A DNA stretch of 51,487 nucleotides from Nitrospira sp. (lineage in GTDB: Bacteria > Nitrospirota > Thermodesulfovibrionia > UBA6902), in contig JADHUV010000018.1 of the NCBI GenBank assembly GCA_016784355.1, positions 1 through 51,487 of the forward strand. Reading direction: 5' to 3'. Below the pieces are notes generated by a model. The model was not told the DNA's origin. It did not search any database and saw only the letters and a list, made by a program, of their open reading frames with translations. The position numbers and the translations under genes were made by a program. Below are positions 1 to 7,894 of the stretch, piece by piece (position 1 is the stretch's first letter; every line of letters begins with the position of its first letter).

Positions 1-605
1 CCTTTACCCTTATACATCTTGTTATAGGCATGATTGAAGCAATAGGTACATTTATATGGACAGCCGCGACCCGTCATGACCGTCTTTCTGGGCATCTTCC
101 GGAAATGATTATACTCGTCAAGCATTCCCCTGTCAGGAAAAGGAAGACTATCAAGATCCTCAATAAGATCCATCAGCTCATTTTTATATACTTTGCCATC
201 GACCTTTACCCATAAATTACTGATTCCGGTTATATCGCTCCCGCTCTCAAGCTTTTGCACCAACTCAAGCATCGGGTACTCACCCTCGCCGCGACATACA
301 ATATCCACCCCTTCTCCATTTATTAACTCGGGAAAGAATGTACAATGAGGACCGCCAAAAATTGAAAGAAATTTAAACTGTTTTTTCAGCTCAAGATTGA
401 GCTTCTGATAAAACTTACTCTGCCCTGTAGTTATTGAATAGGCGATAATATCAGGTCCAATCTTCCGTATCTCACCAGGCAAGTCTTTTTCAAACTTGAT
501 ATCTTTATAAAAACATTCAACTCCATGCTGTTTCAGAAAGCTCGACAGACACATCATGCCAAGCGGTTCATAATATTCGAATTTTGCCAGAAATAATACT
601 TTCAT
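1..605 (-). CDS. B12-binding-type radical SAM protein (C-terminal part off window)
   Basis: Partial gene: the ATG lies at 605 and the reading frame runs open off the left edge (about 201 residues seen). The N-terminal half looks like the cobalamin-binding/Rossmann-like domain of this family, with the typical GGPH and RGEGEYP motifs. It is followed by the PFPDR segment and the radical SAM cluster motif CPYKCTYC near residues 181-188, where three Cys bind a [4Fe-4S] cluster and SAM. The family carries out radical methylations and other modifications of lipids, glycans or cofactors, and the substrate here cannot be told. A GGAG sits about 10 bases upstream of the ATG. Neighbours on both sides are envelope-type genes, which is the only hint of a role. 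Confidence 0.9.
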   Translation of the reverse strand, partial: MKVLFLAKFEYYEPLGMMCLSSFLKQHGVECFYKDIKFEKDLPGEIRKIGPDIIAYSITTGQSKFYQKLNLELKKQFKFLSIFGGPHCTFFPELINGEGVDIVCRGEGEYPMLELVQKLESGSDITGISNLWVKVDGKVYKNELMDLIEDLDSLPFPDRGMLDEYNHFRKMPRKTVMTGRGCPYKCTYCFNHAYNKMYKGK

Positions 606-746
606 ATATGATACTCCGTCACTCCAGTGTACTATTTATATCGGGGTCGCCCAATATTCAGCAGATATTGCTTTAAGCGGCATATAAACACAGAAAAACT
701 AAGGCCTATCATATCAATCTAATGAGATATTAAGCAATTCAGTTGA

Positions 747-1337
747 TCACATACCCATATCGTAATAAGCCCAAACCCGCGACTGAGCCAGAACATGACC
801 TTCCATTGCCTTAATTACCAGATAATCATGAACTCCCGGTTTCAGTTCAAGCATAATATCAAGAGCATAAACGCTGAAAAAATATTTTTTCTTCCCCTTA
901 CTCCCTGTAGCCTGGCAGGCTCCAAAGTATCCTTCTGTCTCAAAATCATTCCGGCCTTCAAGTGCACCGGCAGGCAGGACAGCCGGAGCTATCTCAGAAA
1001 TATACGGGCTGATATTCCAGACCACCCAGTGTGAATAACCCTCTTCATCATCAGCAAGAATTACCAGTGACTTTGCCTCAAGCGGGACCCTGGATATCTT
1101 AAGTGGGGGATTAATATTTGCACCATAAGACGTATACTCTAAATCAAGAAGTTGACCGTTTTGAAAGGCCGGACTGGATATCTCAATATCTCCAATCTGA
1201 AGAAAGGCCGGCCTCTCAAGCTGACCGACAAAATGCATTCCCGTCCAAAATATAATAAGCCAATAGACTGCATATGCTAAACGGCCAAACCACCTGCGTC
1301 GCACACTGATATTACTGATTGCATCGGTATCACTCAT
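747..1337 (-). CDS. Membrane-anchored YbhB/YbcL (PEBP) family protein
   Basis: A 196-residue protein. Residues about 20-38 form one hydrophobic segment after an Arg-rich stretch, so it is probably an N-terminal anchor with the PEBP domain outside the cytoplasm. The PEBP core is recognisable: an NPPL segment, HWVVWNI, a GYFG segment, the VYALD strand and a C-terminal GHVLA segment. The usual ligand-pocket motifs are altered: DPDxP reads DDEEG, GPCPP reads GACQA, and the His before the RYxF strand is Lys. Phosphate or ligand binding may therefore be changed or lost. The gene is divergent from the GT-C gene at 1470, and the shared gap holds a 24-bp palindrome next to a TATAAT box. Family call is firm; function is unknown. 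Confidence 0.85.
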   Translation of the reverse strand: MSDTDAISNISVRRRWFGRLAYAVYWLIIFWTGMHFVGQLERPAFLQIGDIEISSPAFQNGQLLDLEYTSYGANINPPLKISRVPLEAKSLVILADDEEGYSHWVVWNISPYISEIAPAVLPAGALEGRNDFETEGYFGACQATGSKGKKKYFFSVYALDIMLELKPGVHDYLVIKAMEGHVLAQSRVWAYYDMGM

Positions 1338-1375
1338 AATAAAGGGGGCCTGAGAAGCAAAATAATCATTTATAC

Positions 1376-1403
1376 ATTATACTATTTCAAACTTGAAATA
1401 GTA
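1376..1403 (-). promoter_or_regulatory. 24-bp palindrome with adjoining -10 box (operator/promoter candidate)
   Basis: Positions 1380-1403 form a perfect inverted repeat with 11-bp arms (TACTATTTCAA and its complement) around a 2-bp centre. On the minus strand it runs directly into TATAAT (1381-1376), about 38 bases upstream of the PEBP start at 1337. This placement would cover the -35 region, as repressor sites often do. It sits in the divergent gap between the PEBP and GT-C genes, so it could act on both. Confidence 0.55.
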
Positions 1404-1469
1404 ATTATCCAGCTATATACTGAAGCACAGCAAAATGCGCAAAAGCCCTGATAAATAATGAGTTAAAGA

Positions 1470-3008
1470 TTGTCTATTACACAACGAACTCTCATCCCCC
1501 TGACTATTTTGACTGCCTCTCTGCTGTACTACCTGAGTTATGCCTCATACGGATTTAGCGAAGAAGACTGGGGCGGTATCATTGTTGCCGCTGACCGGTT
1601 TCTTAAGGGAGATGTGTTTTACCGTGATTTCAATATCGTGTACACACCGGGACTTTATCTTTATACAGCCCTTGCCTTTAAGATATCTAATATATCCTTA
1701 AGCACTGCTGCTGCAGCCTGGAGTGTACTGCGAGCACTTAACTGCGTATTAATATATGTACTGGGCAGCCGTTTTTTCTCCTGGAAAATTGCACTGGCCC
1801 TTCCTCTTGTGCTCTGGCTGGCTCCGGGGCCTCTGCACAAAAGTTTTCTCGTTTCTCTCGAATTAATCAGCATCCTGTCTCTGGTCAGTATTATACAGGG
1901 TCAAAACAGAGGTACTTATTTCTTTGCCGGTCTTACCGCCGGGATATTACTGCTCTTTAGGATAGACCTCTTTGCAGTGTTCATCTTACTTTCTGCAGTT
2001 TCGATAATCATCAAACAATTTCAATACAAAATGGACTTAAATATCTCCTCATGGCTTATGAATTGCATCCTTTTTTTGAGTGCCTTTTCAATCCTGATCA
2101 TCCCGTTTATATATTATCTGTTTTATCACGATGCTCTGGCAGATGCCATAACCATGCTCCGCAACTACTCCAGTTCAGTACAGATAAAATGGGTACAGCT
2201 GCCCTCAGTGCTGAATATTGCGTCATGGACTATATGGGGGTATATCAATTATCTGGTAATCCTGATTCCTGCCGGAGTGTACTTTACATTTTTAGTCCAG
2301 CTGCCCTCGGCATTGAGAAAGACCAGAGACAGCACTTTAGCCTGCATGGGTATTATTACCCTCTACGGTCTGCTTCTGATGCCTCAGATACTGCGTGCCC
2401 CATGGACCGGACGTTTGTACCAGGTGCTGCCGCCTATGCTGATTATCGCCTTTTACCTTATGCTAAACTCCAGAGAGATGCTTAAGTGCAGACCCTTCCT
2501 GACTATGCTGCCCATTATTTCAAGTACCGCACTTGCATTGATTATTATCGCGAGCTGCACTACGTCTGATATTTATATGAATAATTCTATATTTATACGC
2601 CTGACAAATACCACCCGACTTATCGCACCTGGAGTCAACACATATACAACCCCTTCCATAGCCGGAGAATTCAACCGAGTCAGGGAGATCATCGAGTCAG
2701 AAACAGCTCCCGGTGAACCCATTTTTACAGTCCATCATCTGCCCATGTACTATTTTGCCACTGGACGGGTAAATGCAACACGACATTACTTTCTTGAGTC
2801 CTATGCCGCCTCTATCGAATCTCAGAAGGAGATAATCGAAGATCTTCAACGCAAACAGGTTAAGCTGGTCATTGTCAGCACCAACTATCTTTATGCGGAT
2901 ATAGAGAGCGCTCCATTAGTGATGGAGTATCTGACGGAACATTTTTCAGAACAGGAAACAGTGGGTAATAAAATAATTCTTATTCGCAAGACCGGTCTAT
3001 CACAATAA
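1470..3008 (+). CDS. GT-C type integral membrane glycosyltransferase (GT39/ArnT-like)
   Basis: 512 residues with many hydrophobic segments. After the first membrane segment it has the acidic EED motif and the VFYRDFNIVYTPG stretch typical of the first periplasmic loop of polyprenyl-phosphate-sugar-dependent GT-C enzymes. The soluble C-terminal domain (about residues 385-512) resembles that of similar family members. Such enzymes move a sugar from a lipid-phosphate donor to a lipid or glycan on the outer face of the inner membrane; donor and acceptor are unknown. The frame opens with TTG at 1470 without a clear Shine-Dalgarno site, so the start is uncertain. The 3' end overlaps the convergent sulfatase gene by 29 bases. 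Confidence 0.8.
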   Translation: MSITQRTLIPLTILTASLLYYLSYASYGFSEEDWGGIIVAADRFLKGDVFYRDFNIVYTPGLYLYTALAFKISNISLSTAAAAWSVLRALNCVLIYVLGSRFFSWKIALALPLVLWLAPGPLHKSFLVSLELISILSLVSIIQGQNRGTYFFAGLTAGILLLFRIDLFAVFILLSAVSIIIKQFQYKMDLNISSWLMNCILFLSAFSILIIPFIYYLFYHDALADAITMLRNYSSSVQIKWVQLPSVLNIASWTIWGYINYLVILIPAGVYFTFLVQLPSALRKTRDSTLACMGIITLYGLLLMPQILRAPWTGRLYQVLPPMLIIAFYLMLNSREMLKCRPFLTMLPIISSTALALIIIASCTTSDIYMNNSIFIRLTNTTRLIAPGVNTYTTPSIAGEFNRVREIIESETAPGEPIFTVHHLPMYYFATGRVNATRHYFLESYAASIESQKEIIEDLQRKQVKLVIVSTNYLYADIESAPLVMEYLTEHFSEQETVGNKIILIRKTGLSQ

Positions 3009-4353
3009 TTTCTTCAGGCAGGGCATCCACTTCCTCCGGATATGACTCCTCCGGATCACTGTCAAGGCGGTATGCCTTAACCGCATCTCCATTTCTTATA
3101 AACTTTCTGCCATCCGCCAAAACATAGGCCGTCAACCCATTATACTGCAGGCCGACATCAGCAAGAGTAAAATCTGCATTACTGCGTACACATCCCTCAA
3201 TGTTATGTGATATGTCAGGAAACTGAGACACAGTCCACGATCGCATACCTGAGGACAACAGACTGACTGAACTATCAGGGACTGGAAGCCAGTGGTCCAA
3301 AGAGTCCTGAAATGTTGCATATAGATCATGCAGCATAACAAGTTGATTGTTTACCCTTTCCCTATTCTCGCTCTTCCCGGGCCATTTCACATATAACGGT
3401 ATTGTAATCACCGGTTCATATACGGAAAAGCTATGAGCGTAATGGCCATTTTCACCGAAATGTTCACCATGGTCACTAGTGATAATAACCGTGCTGCTGT
3501 CATAAATCCCGGCCTCTTTCAGATACTGAAAAAAATCTGACATAGAAAGGTCCAGATACAATATGTTCTCTTCATACAATCCCCTCAAGTACTGCATAAA
3601 TTCCGGAGCAAAATGTTCATGGGCATAATGGTTCTGTAAGGTTACTGACTGGTAATACTTCTCATAGGCTTTATTATATGGGACTATCTTATTCCTCATG
3701 CATTTTGGCGGATTATGTTTTTCATGAGCCTGCATCAGATTAACAAAACAAAAGGTCTTTTCCGCTTCGGTCTCTATAACAAACTTACGGAGATAATCCA
3801 TACATCTGTCTGTAGAAGGGGTGGAATTATTGAAAATATTATTAACGCGCTTGTAGATTTTCTGCCTGATGCTATCGGTAAACAGTTTTTTATCGGTAGA
3901 ATTTATAAATAGTTTCATTACTTCCAAAACCCGTCCGATATCATTATCAGCCCCAAGATTAAACAGAAGATCATCCTGCAGTGGATCAGGCAGCCACATC
4001 TGATAAAACCGGTCAAACCCCTTTTCATAACCAAATCTCTTCCCAATAAATCCATTTGTCGAAAAACCGGCAGTCCGATATCCTGAGTCCCGGAAAAGAT
4101 CTGCCATGGTAGTAAAGACTGGATTTAAATAAAAAGAATTACTGTTTTCAAGAACCTGCGTAGGATACAATCCTGTAAACAAGGACAGGTGAGACGGAAT
4201 TGTCCATGGGGAAGGGGCATAGGCTCGGGAATAGACCGTAAAATCCTTATCCAGCAAGGGTCCTGTCAGGGGGAGTGTCATGCGCTGATTACCATAATGC
4301 GGAAGGCTTTTGGCCCGCAGTGTATCGCACAGAATAATAAAGACCTTATCCAT
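2980..4353 (-). CDS. Sulfatase-fold hydrolase/transferase with Thr nucleophile position
   Basis: 457 residues of the alkaline phosphatase superfamily. Visible motifs are the metal-binding Asp10 near the N terminus, the active-site stretch PSPWTIPSH (Thr51 at the position of the Cys or Ser that becomes formylglycine in true sulfatases) and the second metal motif SDHGEHFGENGH around residues 293-304. No signal peptide is seen. With Thr as nucleophile it is more likely a phosphodiesterase or phospho-group transferase than a formylglycine sulfatase; this is inference from family knowledge. A GAGG lies 5 bases before the ATG. It is the last of three same-strand genes (GT4, CysH-like, this one), so it probably acts on the glycan or lipid they make. 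Confidence 0.85.
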   Translation of the reverse strand: MDKVFIILCDTLRAKSLPHYGNQRMTLPLTGPLLDKDFTVYSRAYAPSPWTIPSHLSLFTGLYPTQVLENSNSFYLNPVFTTMADLFRDSGYRTAGFSTNGFIGKRFGYEKGFDRFYQMWLPDPLQDDLLFNLGADNDIGRVLEVMKLFINSTDKKLFTDSIRQKIYKRVNNIFNNSTPSTDRCMDYLRKFVIETEAEKTFCFVNLMQAHEKHNPPKCMRNKIVPYNKAYEKYYQSVTLQNHYAHEHFAPEFMQYLRGLYEENILYLDLSMSDFFQYLKEAGIYDSSTVIITSDHGEHFGENGHYAHSFSVYEPVITIPLYVKWPGKSENRERVNNQLVMLHDLYATFQDSLDHWLPVPDSSVSLLSSGMRSWTVSQFPDISHNIEGCVRSNADFTLADVGLQYNGLTAYVLADGRKFIRNGDAVKAYRLDSDPEESYPEEVDALPEEIIVIDRSCE

Positions 4354-4376
4354 GAGACCTCATCTCATGCTCATAA

Positions 4377-4976
4377 TCAGATATACCCAAGAGATTTCAG
4401 CTCCAAAAGACGCTCACGCTCCTGCGCTGTGCGCTGTTCCTGTGATTGGACTGCAATAATCCCATGACGTGAAGTGCAGGCTTTACAATCGGGATGCATA
4501 TACCCACGCCTATACGTTGATGAATAGGAAAGCCCATGCTGGCGGATATACAACCATATGTCTCTGTCGGAAGTGCCCTGCAAGGGCCGCACAACCTGGC
4601 CACCTGTATCTGATATATATGATGCCTCGATTAATCTATCCTCAGTTGTATTTCTAAACGGAGTTATTAAAACCTCTTTGTGGTTATCCTGCATATAGCT
4701 TTTCAGGACATCCTGTTTTCTATGTGTGCAGCATAGCTTACGGTTCAATACAGGGCCTGCCGCAACATCATCAGCCTTGATAACTGTTATCACTTTCAGC
4801 ATATCTACTAACTCATATACCTCAGGAAAGTGCTGTGCCGTATCAATAAAAATGACCGGCACCTCAGTCCCGGCCAACAGGTGAAACAATAAAGTTGATT
4901 CCTTGCTCCCGGTAAACAACAATACCGCCTTCTGAAAATTATATTTCGTTAGTAGACTTTTTTTTAGATGATCCAT
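4377..4976 (-). CDS. PP-loop protein of the PAPS/APS reductase (CysH-like) family
   Basis: 199 residues from the ATG at 4976; an in-frame ATG at 5024 has a better-placed GAGGT but lies deep inside the upstream GT4 gene. The PP-loop reads TGSKEST (residues 22-28, a variant of SGGKDS), followed by an IDT-FPE segment. Cys82-Cys83 before an RK pair, and Cys164-x-x-Cys167, match the four Cys that hold the [4Fe-4S] cluster in assimilatory APS reductases. The C-terminal catalytic ECGxH tail of reductases is absent: the protein ends in an acidic helix. It could activate a substrate by adenylation or handle sulfur, but is probably not a sulfite-forming reductase. It overlaps the GT4 gene by 38 bases, suggesting co-translation. 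Confidence 0.8.
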   Translation of the reverse strand: MDHLKKSLLTKYNFQKAVLLFTGSKESTLLFHLLAGTEVPVIFIDTAQHFPEVYELVDMLKVITVIKADDVAAGPVLNRKLCCTHRKQDVLKSYMQDNHKEVLITPFRNTTEDRLIEASYISDTGGQVVRPLQGTSDRDIWLYIRQHGLSYSSTYRRGYMHPDCKACTSRHGIIAVQSQEQRTAQERERLLELKSLGYI

Positions 4977-6264
4977 AGAATTTCTTTTTCCCGGCCTTTC
5001 CGTTAATCCTAATCGCCTCATCATAAAGACCTCTAAGACGATGGAAATTCAGGGCCTGATCCAGATTCTTAAGCGCAAACTCCCTGGCAGCCTGACCCTG
5101 AGATATACTCATAGCCGGATTCTCCACAAGAAGTTCAATCTGTGCAGCAAGGCCGGCCGCATCTCCCGGCTCAAACAGTAATCCCGTAACCTTATCCTTT
5201 ACCAATTCCGGGATCCCTCCAATACGTGAGGCAATTACAGGCCGGGCCAGAGCAAAAGACTCCTCAATAGCTACAGGATAATTCTCATACCATTGAGACG
5301 GCAATACCGTTGCAATACTCTTCCTTATCTCTCTGTACAGGGGCTCTCCGGTCATGAAACCGATAAATATTACATTATCAAGACCTCTTTTAAGTACCTC
5401 CGCTTTCAACTTTTTTTCCAGTGGCCCTTCACCAATAATAGTGATTACGAGTTCATCACTAGTGTAACGTTTTAACAGGCGTTCCGCAGCATCCAGCAAA
5501 ACATATACCCCTTTCTCCCTGACCAGCCTGCCAAAGTAAGTAATAGTCTTTCTACCGATATCCTGTGCCGGAACTGTTTCCTCAGAAAATCTTTCAACAT
5601 CTATAATGTATGGCAGATGTTCAATTTTTTTTTGAAATCCCATCTCTAAAAACTTATTTTTCAAAAAAAGACTGGGCGCAATAAAAAGATCAACATTATC
5701 ATAAATATCAAGTACAGTATTGTGGAGAAAGTTTTCAGCCGCGGCCAAACCGCTCCTTAAATAAGAATTCTTGATACATTTCTCACGTAAAGCACTCAGG
5801 TATTTCCCCTGTGAACACTTCTGACATAAATTGTAATTCCTCAGCATTCTAAACGATGGACATACCAGTTTATAATTATGCAATGTCATCACAACCGGTA
5901 TGTTTGCCTTCTTTAAAGCATGCAGAACCGAGGGGGACATCTGTCGATCAATGTCATGGATATGAGCAATATCAATGCGGTTAGACTTCAGCAGGAGAGT
6001 AAGGTTCCGGACGCTTGTCTTAGAATATAAACACCTCCCTGCCAACTTGAGACGTTGCAGTAAGCCCGTATCCCGTTGACTATTGAGCTGCGGCACAAAA
6101 AACTCCTCCGTACTGCACCTCACCGCTCCCGGTGACTGCATGGCAAAATAAAACGCCTTACAACCATGCTTTTCAAGTATTCCAGCCGTCTCAAAGTAAG
6201 AAGTCTCTGCTCCTCCCATAGGACGATGCAACTTGTTTATGTGCAGTATATTCAAGCTACTCAT
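4939..6264 (-). CDS. Glycosyltransferase family 4 (GT-B fold)
   Basis: 441 residues. The N-terminal acceptor domain begins with an ILHINK strand and a GGAE segment. A Cys group near residues 135-165 (CPS, LCQKC and a later Cys) is common in this subfamily. The C-terminal donor domain has GRLVREKG, the strand before FIGF, and the EESFALARPVIAS segment with the GIPELV loop that binds the nucleotide sugar. It is soluble or peripheral, and transfers a sugar from a nucleotide donor to a lipid-linked or other glycan. It is the first gene of a three-gene set with the CysH-like and sulfatase-fold genes. The start ATG has no Shine-Dalgarno within 12 bases; a GATAAT box ends 6 bases upstream. Confidence 0.92.
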   Translation of the reverse strand: MSSLNILHINKLHRPMGGAETSYFETAGILEKHGCKAFYFAMQSPGAVRCSTEEFFVPQLNSQRDTGLLQRLKLAGRCLYSKTSVRNLTLLLKSNRIDIAHIHDIDRQMSPSVLHALKKANIPVVMTLHNYKLVCPSFRMLRNYNLCQKCSQGKYLSALREKCIKNSYLRSGLAAAENFLHNTVLDIYDNVDLFIAPSLFLKNKFLEMGFQKKIEHLPYIIDVERFSEETVPAQDIGRKTITYFGRLVREKGVYVLLDAAERLLKRYTSDELVITIIGEGPLEKKLKAEVLKRGLDNVIFIGFMTGEPLYREIRKSIATVLPSQWYENYPVAIEESFALARPVIASRIGGIPELVKDKVTGLLFEPGDAAGLAAQIELLVENPAMSISQGQAAREFALKNLDQALNFHRLRGLYDEAIRINGKAGKKKFYGSSKKKSTNEI

Positions 6265-6270
6265 TGTTAT

Positions 6271-6276
6271 ATTATC
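6271..6276 (-). promoter_or_regulatory. -10 box 6 bases before the GT4 start (leaderless candidate)
   Basis: GATAAT on the minus strand, followed by six bases and then the ATG at 6264. The nearest purine-rich run (GGGGAG) is about 15 bases from the ATG, too far for normal ribosome binding. A transcript from this box would start at or next to the start codon. Confidence 0.4.
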
Positions 6277-6487
6277 GGCTCCCCTTGCGGTAATCTAAAC
6301 TATTTTAGCGGAAACTATTGTAGCTGAAATTAATAGCTGAAAGCAATCAGTTATACTGCCTGCCTTACGCTGTCAGTAAGTTCTTATAATTCAGACTTGT
6401 ATCATTACTATCGTTTATGAATAATACGCATGTACGATCTGAATATGCACCGATATTTTTCAATATTTTAATGAAGAGATTGAATCC

Positions 6488-6988
6488 ATGCAGAAAAAAT
6501 ACCTTATCCTGGTCTTAATAACTTTATTGGTCATTATTCACCTGTCTCAAAGAAGCAATGAAATTATCCTCTCGGATTTACCTTCACCTCCCATATTCAG
6601 CGAATCTGAGATAACGCGCATACGATTGACTAAACAGGGGACGACTGTAGAACTTAGGCAATCAGGCAAGACCTGGCATACGGAACAAAATAACCTGCCT
6701 ATTGCAACATCAGATATAAACAGCCTCATCGATACGATTACCAATTTAAAAATCGTTATGCTTATATCTGATCACAGCAACTATTCCATCTTTGGACTTG
6801 ATCAGATAAACCGTATAACCGTAGAGGCATATAACGAGGACAGGCTGCTTACTCGATTTCAGATCGGGAGTACCGGACCATCACGGGTCCATACATTTAT
6901 TCTCCTTGATAATGATCCCAAGGTGTACTATGCCAATAACTGCATACGTCCTTTGTTTGAATCTGCAATAGCAGATATCGCACCCTGA
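6488..6988 (+). CDS. DUF4340-type protein, membrane-anchored
   Basis: 166 residues with one N-terminal hydrophobic segment (about residues 4-17), then a mostly beta domain. The layout matches DUF4340 proteins: an ITRIRLTKQG strand, a W-centred strand (GKTWHTE), a FGLD segment, and a GSTGPSRVHTFILLDNDPKVYY hairpin region. These proteins often accompany gliding or ABC-type envelope genes, but no such genes are here. It is short compared with multi-repeat members, holding a single repeat. No biochemical role is known. GAAGAG lies 9 bases before the ATG. It stands alone between the GT4 gene (divergent) and a methyltransferase gene. Confidence 0.7.
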   Translation: MQKKYLILVLITLLVIIHLSQRSNEIILSDLPSPPIFSESEITRIRLTKQGTTVELRQSGKTWHTEQNNLPIATSDINSLIDTITNLKIVMLISDHSNYSIFGLDQINRITVEAYNEDRLLTRFQIGSTGPSRVHTFILLDNDPKVYYANNCIRPLFESAIADIAP

Positions 6989-7142
6989 TTTATATTAAAA
7001 AAAACAATTCGAGATATTTACGACTCAAACTGACTGCGCTCCTGCACACATATCCACTGGACATACCCTCTCATGATGTGTGTAGTTCATATATGTTATA
7101 TTAATTGCCGTATAACCCTGAAAATGGAATCATTTTTTTAAG

Positions 7143-7892
7143 ATGGAAAAACTACATAAACAGTATAAGGCCCTGTGGGGAAAAGAAGCAGAGATGCTGG
7201 TGCTGCAGCGTAAGATTATTCAGTCCAAACCAGTCCTAAGATCCATGTATGATAACTTCTTCCGCGAGGTCAGGCCGTATATACCGGAGGACGGGGTCAA
7301 TATAGAACTCGGCACCGGGCATGGTTACTCAGACGTGCATTTCAAGAACATGATTCACACAGATATGGTGCTGACGCCTCATATATCAGTATGCAATGAC
7401 GCCATGGCCCTGCCCTTCAGGACTGGCTGCCTTGATTCAATAATGATCTTCGGTACCCTTCACCATTTAAAAGACCCTGACAGCTTTTTCAAAGAGGCCT
7501 CCAGGGCGCTTAAAAAAGGCGGACGGATAATACTTATAGAACCTTATGTAAGCCTGCTTTCCTACCCCATATTGAAAATCTTCTGCCCCGAAGACCTGAA
7601 TATGAGCTCTAAGACCTGCTCGTCAAAATATGCACTTTTAGATGCCAATGTAGCGATACCTACCATATTATTCAGGAAAGAAAGAAGTGAATTTGAATAC
7701 AAATTTCCTGAGCTGAAAGTAGTCCATGAAACCTACCACACGGCCATCCAGTTTTTTGCCTCAGGCGGTTATATAGGCCCGAACCTCTTCCCCGAGTCTC
7801 TTTTACCTGCACTGTTATGGGTTGAAAAAATCCTGAGGCCTCTTGGAAAGTGGGTCGGCTCGATGATGACCATTGTACTGCAGAAGCAATAA
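7143..7892 (+). CDS. Class I SAM-dependent methyltransferase
   Basis: 249 residues. Motif I is seen as NIELGTGHGYSD (about residues 53-64), then an acidic loop, then the Methyltransf_11 signature around FGTLHHLKDPDSFFKEASRALKKGGRIILIEP, covering motifs II and III. The C-terminal part (about residues 150-249) is family-specific and partly hydrophobic, perhaps for a lipid or quinone-like acceptor. The substrate cannot be told. The ATG is preceded by T-rich sequence with GGAA 12 bases upstream. It converges on the GT-C gene ending at 7895. Confidence 0.88.
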   Translation: MEKLHKQYKALWGKEAEMLVLQRKIIQSKPVLRSMYDNFFREVRPYIPEDGVNIELGTGHGYSDVHFKNMIHTDMVLTPHISVCNDAMALPFRTGCLDSIMIFGTLHHLKDPDSFFKEASRALKKGGRIILIEPYVSLLSYPILKIFCPEDLNMSSKTCSSKYALLDANVAIPTILFRKERSEFEYKFPELKVVHETYHTAIQFFASGGYIGPNLFPESLLPALLWVEKILRPLGKWVGSMMTIVLQKQ

Positions 7893-7894
7893 GG

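Noticed and set aside
30..215. Plus-strand open frame of 61 codons at the left edge.
   Set aside because: It lies antisense to the radical SAM gene, whose motifs are unmistakable on the minus strand.
4977..5024. Upstream ATG at 5024 for the CysH-like gene.
   Set aside because: Although GAGGT precedes it, those bases encode conserved residues of the GT4 C terminus, and the added 16 residues resemble no CysH start; kept only as an alternative.
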